64,000 nucleotides of DNA from Calliphora vicina (taxonomy: Eukaryota > Arthropoda > Insecta > Diptera > Calliphoridae): positions 99,168,358 to 99,232,357 of the forward strand of contig NC_088782.1 in assembly GCF_958450345.1 (NCBI RefSeq), read 5' to 3'. Made by a program: the position numbers and the translations under genes. Below, one piece after another: positions 54,736-64,000 of this stretch. The notes beneath the pieces were generated by a model that had not been told where the DNA came from, made no database searches, and was given only the letters and a program-made list of their open reading frames with translations. Every line of letters starts with the position of its first letter. Position 1 is the stretch's first letter.

Positions 54736-55460
54736 ACAAGTAAAATGGTATAGTCGGGCAAGCCCTACCTTATGATACCCTACACCGGGTATATGATTAT
54801 AAAGAGTTTTCTTTTGATATGAAACTTATTTGTGTTGAATCATATTTGACTACACACATTTTCGGTAGTGGGCCTTATATGGGAGCTATGACTAATTATG
54901 GACCAATCGTCACAAAATTTGGTGGGATGAATTGCGAATATATAAAACATATTTGTATTGAATTTTGTTTGGATACTGACATATTTCAGAGATTTATGTA
55001 TATTAATGACATTTTCGAGAATGTTGCTTATATGGGAGCTATGGAATATTGTTGACCGATCGTCACGAAATTTGATCGTGAGAGTTCGGCTTACATAAAA
55101 CTTAATTGTGCTGAATTTGGTTTGAATATGTTTGTAATTAAAAAATTTATGAGAGCTTAACTATTTTCAATTAGGGCAATCGTATGGGGGCTAGGAGAAA
55201 TAATGTACCGATTCAATAGGATTTATCCTTGGGGCAATATAAAGGTTTGTGACAAATTTCTTCGAAGTATCTTTAAACCTGCGACATGTAGTTTGATTAC
55301 AAGGTTTATATGGATGGACGGACATCGCTTAGTCGACTCAGAAAGTGATCCTGAGCAGATTGGTATACTTTAAGGTGGGTGTTGGACAATATTTTTGTAT
55401 GTTGCAAACAACAGCCCTAACCCATTATACCTCCCCCACTATGGTGGTGTAGTTTATAAA
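54736..55460 (+). mobile_element. Diverged DINE-like element, subfamily B
   Basis: It starts GACAAGTAAAATGGTATAGT, then a degenerate hairpin TCGGGCAAGCCCTACC and ATACCCTACACC, modules with TATGGGAGCTATGACTAATT and TATGGGAGCTATGGAAT, a one-unit GGATGGACGGACATCG in place of the GTCY tract, GTCGACTCAGAAAGTGATCC, and the end CACTATGGTGGTGTAGTTTATAAA. More diverged than the other copies. Confidence 0.68.
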
Positions 55461-55544
55461 CATGAACTTTTCTTAATAAAACTTTGTTGTATATTAATAA
55501 CATTTTTTTATATTTTAATATGAACTTTATATATATATAAAAAG

Positions 55545-56060
55545 GTTTTAAAGGAAAAGACCTAAGCTTTCTTTTGAGAAAAAAAAATTAATAAAAAAAG
55601 AGTCCATTTTGGAAAAAAAAAGTCAAAAAGGTTTTTGATTTTTCAAAAAAAAGTAAAAAATTGTATGTCTTGAGTTACAAAACATTTTTTTTATAGATAT
55701 CCCAGTCGCATCCCACTAAGCGACAAAAAGGGTGTTAAAGGAAAACACATAAGCTTTCTTCTGAGCAAAAAAAAAAAATTAAAAAATGGGTCCATTTTTT
55801 TTAAAAAAAGTCAACAAAGTCTTTGATTTTGCAAAAAAATTCAAAAATTTTAAATCTTGAGTTAGAAAATATTTTTTTTGATAGATATCCCACTCGCATC
55901 CCACTAAGCGACCATATAGGTCGCTTAGGAAAAGACCTAAGCTTTCTTAAAAAAATAAAAATAAAAAATAAAAAGGGCCCATTTTGAAAAAAAAGTCAAA
56001 AATATTTTTGATTTAAAAAAAAAAATCAAAAATATTTTATTAAATTTTTTTTTTCGAAAG
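55545..56060 (+). repeat. Tandem repeat of about 188 bp, 2.7 copies
   Basis: Each copy has GGAAAAGACCTAAGCTTTCT, an A-rich stretch, GTCCATTTT, AAAAAGTCAA, TCTTGAGTTA, and GATATCCCACTCGCATCCCA then CTAAGCGAC. Copies start near 55551, 55738 and 55927. Non-coding, inside the 54430-56645 element. Confidence 0.85.
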
Positions 56061-56645
56061 ATTGCATAAATAGCTATCTAAACTATTTGGGACACATTTT
56101 GCTAAGAACAATAGGTAATAAGTTATATGGATAAAAAAAACACCTGTTTGGCCAAAATGTCAAATTTGACCGATCTTGTTGAAAAATGGTGTCCGAATTA
56201 CTATCCAATAGAACTAACATTGGTGCAAATTTCATCGCGATCGGAAGACATCGATTTCAAAAGTTGGTTCACTTGACGTGAAATGCCCCATATATAAAGG
56301 ATGAAATTTTGACATTTAGTATCGAAAATTTGGGTCTTTAACGCACTAGTTGTTTAAAAGGAATTTATGTGCAATCTTAAAGGATTTAAAGGATAAACAT
56401 TTTAAAGGACATTTTTGACATCTTTTGATCCTTACAGCACAATATAAAGATAACATGACATATTTTATTACTCTTCTTGTTCTTTTTACATAAAATTTGT
56501 ACTTGGTGGATTAGCAGGAGTATTTTTAAATATTTTTTGAAAAATGTTCTTCTTTGAAATTTTGAATTCCTTTGAAAAGGACAGATAATTACGAAATGAA
56601 AAACTGAAAACGCAGTTTTTCTACATTTAATTTATAGTTTCATAC

Positions 56646-57704
56646 GTTTCACGTTTCAACGCGTCTAACGATTTTTTTCTTTTTATTCGTGGAGTTCGAT
56701 TTTAAGTTGTTTGTATTTAAGAAAATTTTGTTTGTGGTCACAAAATTTATTAAAATAATTTCTTAAAAATACATTTCATAGCCTATTTCTACAATATTTA
56801 ATTTCATTTTGTTTTTTTAGTGCTATATAAGATTTTATAAATTGGTGACCTAAAACAAAATATCTTAGAAATCCACAAATTTCAAATCTGTTCCCACTCT
56901 ACCCAACAATACAACAGTTAAAACTATCGAAATAAATTTTTTGTAATTTTTTGATATTAGGTTTAAATAAAATTTTGAAATTGTAAAATTTGGAATTTGA
57001 AATTTTATGATTTTAAAAATCTTTAAATAAAATGTGCAACCTCTAAACGTTATCCGATTTTGTTAAAATTTTCAGGACTTTATTTTTCGATTCTTGGGAA
57101 TTCGGAGCATCAAAAAAAATTGCAAAATGAGGCACCCTAATGTGCATTCTACAAACCCCCAAAATACATTGATAATTCTCAAACAATGAATGAAGTCAGG
57201 CGTATAGAAATACCTGTATACATATGTGTACTTTACTCAAACTCTAAACCATAGAATAAATACTCGTTTATTAGAATACTTTTATGGTTTTTGTGGTTTT
57301 AATAATAAATTTATAAATTTATGGAAATTTTTTCATGTTTTATATAAACAAAAACACACTTGTATACACAAATGCTTACACAAACAAAAAAGTTGTATCC
57401 ACAATTAAAACAGATTTACTAAAAACAAACGTTTTATTTGTTTACACATTTTAATACATTTTACAGGGTAATTTGTCAAAATGAAGTTAAAACTACTACT
57501 AATCATGTGATAACTAACAATGACTCCTCAGATGTACTTAAAAAAAATATTTTCAATTCCTGGAATAAAATCATATTTTTCATAAATATATGTATTAGTA
57601 AAATTATGTTTAGACTTGTGTCTCTAATACGTCACCCTTTATGTTTAAATGCCTCACACAGTCAAATACTTCAACTTGCAATTACAATGCTCATATAGAA
57701 TTAT
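56646..57704. other. AT-rich DNA with a TAGGGTG-type terminus
   Basis: No gene. Near 57030-57133 the sequence CCTCTAAACGTTATCCG...GGCACCCTAA is related, inverted, to the start of the repeat at 49395, so it is probably the right end of a similar hAT-like repeat. Frames at 57226-57698 are low-complexity and unsupported. Confidence 0.4.
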
Positions 57705-57865
57705 ACATAGAGACGAGACACTTCATTTTGTCAAACAAAAATACTACAAATCATATGTCTGATACAACAACAAAATACATTACAAACATGTTTTTTTTTT
57801 GTTGCATGAGTTTTTGTTTTTGACAAAAGACTTTGGTTTTTGACAACTATGTCTCGTCTCTATGT
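57705..57865. mobile_element. Small MITE with ACATAGAGACGAGACA ends
   Basis: ACATAGAGACGAGACA at the left and its complement at the right define a 161-bp inverted-repeat unit. Inner pairing (TTGTCAAA...TTTGACAA) extends the stem. Target duplication not clear. Confidence 0.65.
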
Positions 57866-58454
57866 GACCATATGACAGTGCTATTGTTTCCCAAATGGCC
57901 AAATTGTCGTGGACGATGTTGTCTTTGACGATTCATGTAAGACATGTCTTATACCAAAAATAATTGAAGACAAGATTGCCTTGATTGTGGTGTTCTGTGA
58001 AATTTTACCCAAACTTTTCATTGTTATTTTATGAACGATAAACTGAGCGACATTGACACTCTTTCAGTCGTCCACGATTTTCTCGACATTTGTTAGAAAA
58101 AGTCGTTGACGATTCATTCTGGCATGTCCCACATGATATGTTGAAGACGTGGCCAACTGGGTTATATTCCACATGCATCCATGCAAACACTTACTTTTAA
58201 TTGAATATTTTATTGTTCATTTTGTAATTGCAGTTGTTGTTGTTACTGTTGCCTTTCTCTTTTTATGCTTCCAATTTTTAACAAAAATGTTGCAAATTTA
58301 ATTTAAAAGCTCTCAAAGGTTTTTGTTACTGCACTTTTAAATGCATCTCCTCTAATTAAAATTTATACAAAATACAATTTATGCCTGATTTATCACAGTA
58401 AGAATTAAACACTCATTGATTACGAGTACAAATATATGGAAATATTGAGAAAAC
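57866..58454. other. Unassigned sequence, less AT-rich
   Basis: It contains GTCGTGGACGATGTTGTCTT and the related inverted GTCGTCCACGATTTTCTCGA. These form an imperfect inverted pair (about 57907 and 58070), so a further small MITE is possible. No gene recognised. Confidence 0.35.
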
Positions 58455-58680
58455 AACTGAGTGAGCTATATTCGGTTGTGTCGAATCTTAAATATCCTCC
58501 ACCTAAATATTTTGTAGTTTTTTGTTTTTTGATTTCGGCAGGATATTTCTATAGGGGCTAGGTGAAATAATGGACTGATTTCAGCCACTTTCACTAGGCT
58601 TCATCCTTAAACTGAAACAAATTTATTTACATGGACAGCCAGACGGACGGACATCATTTAATCGGCTCAGAAAAGGCATA
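58455..58680 (+). mobile_element. DINE-like remnant
   Basis: It starts ACAACTGAGTGAGCTATATT, then TCGGTTGTGTCGAATCTTAA and ATCCTCCACC, a mutated hairpin end. Then come AGGGGCTAGGTGAAATAATG and GACAGCCAGACGGACGGACA, followed by ATTTAATCGGCTCAG. The terminal GTATAAAA part is missing. Confidence 0.6.
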
Positions 58681-58689
58681 GAACAAATT

Positions 58690-58957
58690 TGTAATCTAAA
58701 TACACCTATTTCTCGATTTACACGATAGATGCGTTCCTGAAAAAATTGTGTAAATCGAAATGGAAAATTTTTGTATGAGAAATAGTGTAAATCGAAAAAA
58801 ATACCCAAATATGAAATTTTTAAAATTTTGTTAAGAAAATTAATTTATTTAAAGTAAGTGTACGATGAAGAGCTTTTTCTTCACCGGCAACGATATAGAG
58901 CAATTCTGTATATTTCGAATTGTTGTCTATATGTTGCTGAAAAGGTTTGTTGGGCAG
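58690..58957. repeat. Pogo/Tigger-like fragment
   Basis: CTCGATTTACACGATAGATG, GTGTAAATCGAAATGG and GTGTAAATCGAAAAAAATAC are the kind of repeated GTAAATCGAA sequences seen near ends of pogo/Tigger elements. The remnant at 32257-32435 and 38100-38211 is similar in style. No paired ends were found. Confidence 0.4.
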
Positions 58958-59497
58958 TGATATAAACCGAAACTAAAAGAAATTGCGACCGTGGTACCGA
59001 CAAAATAAAAGAGGAGATGATTCTTGCTTGAATTCAACTATGACAATGTTTTCTTTATTTAAAATTAAAGTTCTTAAGCCTAACAATTGATCATGTAAAT
59101 AAGGGCTACACTGTTGTTGTTGTATGTATTATTATTTGTCTCTCACTTCCAATGTACCAATTCAACTTATTACTAATAAGTATGTACCTATATGTATATG
59201 AATGTATGCAAAAACAAAATACTAAATATATTGCATTTTTAAGAACAACAACAACATACTTGTTACAAGAATTGAAGTGAGAAACATATAATAAAAACTA
59301 ACGGGTCATTACCAAAATAAGTTACAGTGGTTAGTATGAACAAAAATGCTAACAAATTACAGTGACAACAGTGAGACAAAAATATGAACAAATTTAATAC
59401 AATAAAAAATGGAAAATAAAACAAATGAATCAAATGAATAATAACTATAAATAATAACAATACAGATTATTAGTAAATATGATACGGTGACCTAACA
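58958..59497 (-). repeat. Probable 3' LTR of the BEL/Pao element
   Basis: On the minus strand the sequence after the polypurine tract starts TGTTAGGTCACCGTATC, a proper LTR start. A polyadenylation-type AAATAAAG lies at about 59052-59059 (minus). The end is placed at 58958 where a CA ends the minus strand after GGTTTATAT, but this boundary is a guess because the 5' LTR, needed for comparison, lies outside the window. Size would be about 540 bp. Confidence 0.6.
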
Positions 59498-59511
59498 TTC
59501 CGGCCCCATTG
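59498..59511 (-). other. Polypurine tract for plus-strand priming
   Basis: On the minus strand CAATGGGGCCGGAA lies directly before the TG of the LTR and 11 bp after the gag-pol stop codon, the expected position of the primer for plus-strand DNA synthesis in LTR retrotransposons. Confidence 0.65.
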
Positions 59512-59522
59512 AAAGGACACTT

Positions 59523-62500
59523 TCAAGAAAATAGTAAAGCCAGTCTGTGGATAGGGCGACGTATAATTCCCTTTGTTGTTTTGATGTCGACAACTCTAAC
59601 TCGATCATCTCTACCACGAACAATATTGATGATTTTACCCATGAGCCAACGCTGCGGTGGTAAATTATCTTCTTTAATGATTACTAGGGAGCCAGTACAA
59701 ATATTTGAGTTGGTGCTAGTCCATTTATTGCGGGTCTGGAGCTCGTTTATGTAGTCGTGGGACCACTTCTTCCAAAAATGTTGTTTTATGGCGCTTATTC
59801 GGGCCCAATACTCAAGTTTATTGATTTCAATTGGAGGGACATCACGTTCTGGCAAACTGCGTAAGGGAGCGCCTACCAGGAAATGGCCTGGTGTAAGGGC
59901 TTCAAAGTCACTGGGATCGGATGATAGGGGCGAAATAGGCCTCGAATTTAGAATTGCTTCTATATCAATCATTGCAGTTGCAAGTTCCTCATATGTGAGC
60001 CTTGTGTTATCGAGGGTCCTGGTTAGGTGTCCCTTGGCCGATTTGACGGCCGCCTCCCACAATCCGCCAAAATGTGGTGCCCTGGGGGGAATAAAGCGAA
60101 AATTAATAAATTGATTTGAGCAATAATTTATTATAAAATTGGAATTTTTAGGATCAAAAAGGAACGATTTTAGTTGAGCCAACTTAGAGTTTGCACCAAC
60201 AAAATTGGTGGCATTGTCACAGAATATATCTGTGGGTAGACCTCTTCGTCCAATCATCCTTTTAAGAGCAGCAATAAAGGCATCTGTTGATAAGTCTGAT
60301 ACAACTTCTAGATGGACTGCTTTAGTTGCGAGACAAACAAAAACAGCAATATATGTCTTGTATGGTACCTTCCCTCTAATTCTTAGGTAAGTGTTTACTG
60401 GACCACAAAAATCAACAGCACATCTGGCGAAAGGCCTTGAAGGGTTAAGTCGTTCTACGGGCAAATTGCCCATCATTTGTTGAAGCAACCTTGGGCGATA
60501 ACGAATGCATTGTGGGCACGAATTAACGATACGACGACATAGGTTTCTTGAATTGATGATCCAAAATCTCTGGCGGATTAACGACATTAAAGCCTTGGGT
60601 CCTGCGTGGTAATTGCTGATGTGTAGATGACGCACGTAACAGTCGACGAAATGATTTTTGCTGGGCAAGATTATAGGGTGCTTTTGACCTTCAGAAATTG
60701 CTGCGAATTCCAAGCGACCACCGACTTTGAGCAAGTTGAATCCATTTGATGAATCGATGAAGGGATTGAGACACTTTAGTGCACCTTGAGGATCGTTTTT
60801 CTTCAGAGCTCGTTGTATATCATCTTGAAAATGATGTTGCTGTAGATTAAAAACTATTCTGAGCAAGGCGTTTTCTAATTCTTGGGGCTGTAAAGAATCA
60901 GAATGGAAAATATTAGTTTTTGTTTTTTGAGAAAAACGGAGCATCCACGCAACAATACGAATAATTTTTAAATATGAGCTATAATTTTCAACCGAATCCA
61001 GAATGTAATTAGATGTTGCTTCCATGGAGAGTACAGTTTTGCGTTTTTCTCTGTCGATATCTTGTTGATTTTCTATGGATAGTTGATCTATTTTATTAGG
61101 AGGCCATTTTCTAGCATCGAGTGTGAGAAATGCTGGTCCATTGAACCAGATAGATGAAGCGAGTTCTTCTACAGTTGAACCACGAGACACGATATCAGCA
61201 GGATTAAAATGCGTTGGAACATGTCGCCAAATACAGCCAGTAGTTAGATCCTGAATTTCCGATACTCTGTTGCCAACAAAAACGGATAACGTAGAAGAAT
61301 GTTGCTTTAACCAGTGAAGAACTATTTGAGAATCTGTCCATAGAAATACTTCAAGATTTGGTATTGCGAAAAGATTTTTGACTTTAGAGTATAATTTAGC
61401 CAAAAGTTGTGCGCCACATAGTTCAAGTTTTGGCAATGATTTTCTTTTCGTCGGGGCAACTCTAGATTTGGCAGTAAAAAGACGAACAGAGACATTTCCT
61501 GAATAAGTTTTAACACGAAAGTAGAAACAGCATCCATAAGCGCGAATTGATGAGTCACAAAAGCCATGAAGTTGAACTGATTGAGATTCAGCAGCGAGAC
61601 AAAAACGAGGGATTTCAAGGGAATTTAACGTTTTGAGATCAGAAACAAAATATTCCCAAGCCAAATGTAGTTCTTGAGGGATAGATTCATCCCAGCCAAT
61701 TTTGAGAATCCACAATTCTTGCATGATGATTTTGGATTTTATAATAAGCGGAGCTAAGAGTCCTAAGGGATCGAAAAGTGATGACGAGAGCGACAAAATT
61801 GTTCTTTTGGTGATTTTTCCATCAATTTGAACTTTAGGTGTAAACGAAAATAGAAATACATCTTTTTGTTGATCCCAAGTAATACCAAGAGCATTGGTCA
61901 CAGCTAATTCATCAATATTTAGATCTTTTATAGTTTTGTCGTCTTGAAAACTTCTATGATTTGAGTGCCATTTGTCCAATTGAAACGAACCACGAATTAG
62001 AATTTCATTCACCTCTGTCTTAATTTTAGTCAATTCTTCTATTGAATCTGCACCACCGATAAAATCATCAACATAAAATGATGACTTTATAGTTTTTGCA
62101 CCAAGTTCGAATTGGTCCATGTACTGGTCTGCGAGATAGTGAAGACTTTTAATGGCTAGGTAGGGAGCAGCAGACATTCCATAGGTAACTGTATTCAACT
62201 GATAAGTGCGAATTTCTTCTTCTTCAGAATTTCTCCACAAAATGTACTGGAATTTTCTATGGGAAGAGTCAATAAGCACTTGCCGATACATTTTTACTAT
62301 ATCAGCTGTAATAACGAAACGATGAAGACGAAAACGAAGTAAAATTTTGTACAGCTCATCTTGAATCGTTGGACCAACCATAAGAATGTCATTGAGAGAC
62401 CTTTGAGATGATGACGGACAGGACGCATCGAAGACCACCCTTAATTTTGTTGAAGTACTATTAGGTTTGAAAACACAATGGTGAGGGATGAAATAATGAG

Positions 62501-64000
62501 GCACATCTAAGCGGGGACTACGAACAAGACTCATATGTCCACAATCTTCATACTCCTTCATAAAACTCACATATTGTGATTTGAGATTGCTGTCACGAGC
62601 AAATCGTCTCTCTTGAGATGCAAATCTTTTAAGAGCCATATTTCGCGAGAGACCTAAAGTGTCAGCGGATTCTTTGAAGGGTAATTTAACAACAATTCTA
62701 CCGGAAGATTCACGATGGACAGTATTATTGAAAAACGATTCACAATCAGCTTGTTCTGGAGTCAAAGTATTTGAGCCAGATGGAATTTCTTCGATTTCCC
62801 ACAATCGTTGTAATTTTAAATCAACTTCCTCTTCTATCGAGAGCATACAAGAAGAACCAGTATCGTTCGATTGGTTTGATAAATAACGACCAGCTACAAT
62901 CCATCCAAATAGAGTTTTATGTAATTTTGGCAAATTCGGACCAAGTTTAATTTGACCAACTGACAAAATATCAAAGAAAGTTTCTGTACCAATAAGCAAG
63001 TCAATTCGTTTTGATTTGAAAAAGTTTTCATCTGCAAGCTGAGTATTTGGGGGCAAATTCCAGGTTGAGACGTCTAATTCAGCATCAGGTTGATAAGAAA
63101 TATGAGGTGTGACACAAAATGAAAGGGACACTTCAAAATCAGTAACTCGAGATTTCACATTTGTTGACGACCTATATTTCGTTTTACTATGAGTATTACC
63201 AATGCTAGCGACTTCTGTAGTTTGTTTTCTACGAGGCAAGTGCAATTTTTGAGAAAATTCATCCGTAATGAAATTCAATTGAGAGCAAGAATCCAACAAA
63301 GCACGTCCGAATTGATAGTGACCTGTAGCGTCACGAACTAGAACCATGGCAGTAGCAAGAAGCACCTGTTCCGGTGAGGATTTTTCCATATGAGTATGGA
63401 CCGAGGCATGAGAGTCATTCAAGGCAGCACGAGAAGTAGATGGTTCAGCAGTCGGGGACGAGGGCCTAGAAGCTGACTGAGACCGATGAAGCAAACTGTG
63501 ATGCAAGCGAGAACAAGATTTGCACTTGAATGTAGAGGAACAGCTGTTAACTTGATGCCCTTTTGACAAACAATTAAGACAAAGCCCTAGTCGTTTGACA
63601 TTTTCAAAACGTTGACCGACATCCATATCTTTGAAGCGAGGGCAACGAGTAATTGTGTGGTCAGTTTTTGTGCAAAGAACACAAATACGTTTCGAAACCG
63701 AAAAAGAATAGCCAGTTTTTGAGCTTTTATATTTGGACTTACCAGATTGATGATTGTCAGGCTTACGGTGGGCCACATTTGTATGGCTGGTGTCAACCGA
63801 TTCCAAAAATTGGCAATGCCTTTCAAGAACCTTGGAGCAATCATCCCATGATGGCAGTTCAGTGAAATCCAAAGAGTCTTTCCATTTTCTTTTTGTCTCA
63901 TCATCAACCTTTTCCAAAACTATGTAGATCAGCATCGAATTAGCAATGTCACTATCTGAGCCTAGAGACAAAAGGGAGCTATAAAGAGCAGAAACATTAT
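59523..64000 (-). CDS. BEL/Pao retrotransposon gag-pol polyprotein (5' end outside window)
   Basis: The frame is open from the window edge to a TGA at 59523-59525, about 1,490 codons without a break. Upstream of codon TTG at 63969-63971 it stays open (NVSALYSSL...), so no start is called. Numbering from that TTG: gag region 1-60; three zinc knuckles at C97-C110 (CCHC), C131-C144 (CCHC) and C150-H162 (CCHH); retropepsin-like site ALLDSCSQ with D227; reverse transcriptase with TADIVKMYRQV (D557) and YVDD (D635, D636); RNase H with D806, E850, D880 and D926; integrase zinc finger (H1117/H1122, C1152, C1155) and catalytic D1187, D1252 and E1306; then a C-terminal DUF5641-like domain, about 1403-1480. 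No env follows. All visible catalytic residues are present, which suggests a recent and possibly competent copy. It would make the proteins for reverse transcription in cytoplasmic particles and for integration. Confidence 0.95.
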   Translation of the reverse strand, partial: NVSALYSSLLSLGSDSDIANSMLIYIVLEKVDDETKRKWKDSLDFTELPSWDDCSKVLERHCQFLESVDTSHTNVAHRKPDNHQSGKSKYKSSKTGYSFSVSKRICVLCTKTDHTITRCPRFKDMDVGQRFENVKRLGLCLNCLSKGHQVNSCSSTFKCKSCSRLHHSLLHRSQSASRPSSPTAEPSTSRAALNDSHASVHTHMEKSSPEQVLLATAMVLVRDATGHYQFGRALLDSCSQLNFITDEFSQKLHLPRRKQTTEVASIGNTHSKTKYRSSTNVKSRVTDFEVSLSFCVTPHISYQPDAELDVSTWNLPPNTQLADENFFKSKRIDLLIGTETFFDILSVGQIKLGPNLPKLHKTLFGWIVAGRYLSNQSNDTGSSCMLSIEEEVDLKLQRLWEIEEIPSGSNTLTPEQADCESFFNNTVHRESSGRIVVKLPFKESADTLGLSRNMALKRFASQERRFARDSNLKSQYVSFMKEYEDCGHMSLVRSPRLDVPHYFIPHHCVFKPNSTSTKLRVVFDASCPSSSQRSLNDILMVGPTIQDELYKILLRFRLHRFVITADIVKMYRQVLIDSSHRKFQYILWRNSEEEEIRTYQLNTVTYGMSAAPYLAIKSLHYLADQYMDQFELGAKTIKSSFYVDDFIGGADSIEELTKIKTEVNEILIRGSFQLDKWHSNHRSFQDDKTIKDLNIDELAVTNALGITWDQQKDVFLFSFTPKVQIDGKITKRTILSLSSSLFDPLGLLAPLIIKSKIIMQELWILKIGWDESIPQELHLAWEYFVSDLKTLNSLEIPRFCLAAESQSVQLHGFCDSSIRAYGCCFYFRVKTYSGNVSVRLFTAKSRVAPTKRKSLPKLELCGAQLLAKLYSKVKNLFAIPNLEVFLWTDSQIVLHWLKQHSSTLSVFVGNRVSEIQDLTTGCIWRHVPTHFNPADIVSRGSTVEELASSIWFNGPAFLTLDARKWPPNKIDQLSIENQQDIDREKRKTVLSMEATSNYILDSVENYSSYLKIIRIVAWMLRFSQKTKTNIFHSDSLQPQELENALLRIVFNLQQHHFQDDIQRALKKNDPQGALKCLNPFIDSSNGFNLLKVGGRLEFAAISEGQKHPIILPSKNHFVDCYVRHLHISNYHAGPKALMSLIRQRFWIINSRNLCRRIVNSCPQCIRYRPRLLQQMMGNLPVERLNPSRPFARCAVDFCGPVNTYLRIRGKVPYKTYIAVFVCLATKAVHLEVVSDLSTDAFIAALKRMIGRRGLPTDIFCDNATNFVGANSKLAQLKSFLFDPKNSNFIINYCSNQFINFRFIPPRAPHFGGLWEAAVKSAKGHLTRTLDNTRLTYEELATAMIDIEAILNSRPISPLSSDPSDFEALTPGHFLVGAPLRSLPERDVPPIEINKLEYWARISAIKQHFWKKWSHDYINELQTRNKWTSTNSNICTGSLVIIKEDNLPPQRWLMGKIINIVRGRDDRVRVVDIKTTKGIIRRPIHRLALLFS

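Larger units (their letters stand above)
54430..56645. mobile_element. 2.2-kb inverted-repeat element, type unknown
   Basis: AAAACTGCGTTTTCAGTTTT at 54465 and its complement at 56600 are identical over about 26 bp. The pairing continues in patches to CTGTAAGGATCAAAAGATGT at 54607 and its complement near 56410, so the arms are about 200 bp. The interior contains a DINE-B copy, 188-bp tandem repeats and CATCGCGATCGGAAGACATC-type sequence. Exact ends and target duplication could not be fixed. Confidence 0.6.

Noticed and set aside
49395..57133. One 7.7-kb element bounded by TAGGGTGGAAC at 49395 and GCACCCTAA at 57133
   Set aside because: The two ends differ after the first 8 bases and no flanking duplication matches. 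More likely two separate members of related families.
59509..63865. Plus-strand frames inside the gag-pol region
   Set aside because: Shadows of the long minus-strand frame.

Overview
The window looks like repeat-dense nuclear DNA of a higher dipteran, most likely a calyptrate fly (blowfly, house-fly or stable-fly type). This rests on AT-richness and on dozens of copies of a repeat with a GTCY microsatellite, a fixed core beside a short TA run, and a GGGTATAAAA end. That layout matches the dipteran 'mini-me'/DINE-1 (Helentron-type) elements. I found no host gene, no intact RNA gene and no host exon chain. Almost everything recognisable is a transposable element or its debris. Species, chromosome and heterochromatin status cannot be told from the sequence alone.

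Layout. 0.6-4.8 kb holds a dead mariner-like transposase, several MITEs, a Jockey-like reverse transcriptase fragment and a Tc1 foldback. 5-18.1 kb is two head-to-tail chains of DINE-like units. One unit carries a 2,433-bp hAT-type foldback with a perfect 8-bp target duplication and a TA-flanked MITE. 18.3-30.7 kb holds Helitron termini, Helitron Rep- and helicase-like coding scraps, a Tc1 element with internal inversions, non-LTR scraps and AT-rich DNA. 32.3-38.2 kb is one TA-flanked pogo/Tigger-like insertion filled with DINE pieces, a 3.5-kb minisatellite of 31-bp palindromic units, and small MITEs with 8-bp duplications. 38.7-41.8 kb holds two further hAT-like elements. 42.1-46.2 kb has a mariner remnant and more DINE units. 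46.3-48.1 kb is a Transib-like element with ends resembling RAG recombination heptamers. 50.4-58.7 kb is DINE tandems, an inverted-repeat element with internal 188-bp repeats, and MITEs. From about 59 kb to the right edge lies the 3' part of a BEL/Pao LTR retrotransposon on the minus strand, with an intact gag-pol frame running off the window.

How it fits together. The order of nesting can be read from target-site duplications and interrupted repeats. The BEL/Pao copy has the only long intact frame and is probably the youngest insertion. The other coding remnants (mariner, Tc1, Jockey-like, RTE-like, Helitron) are shifted, stopped or truncated. The DINE units behave as a landing pad and a source of tandem DNA: head-to-tail joining, about 150-bp internal repeats, GTCY tracts of different lengths, and one unit apparently expanded into the large minisatellite. 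Family names come from recognising motifs by eye; no database search was possible.
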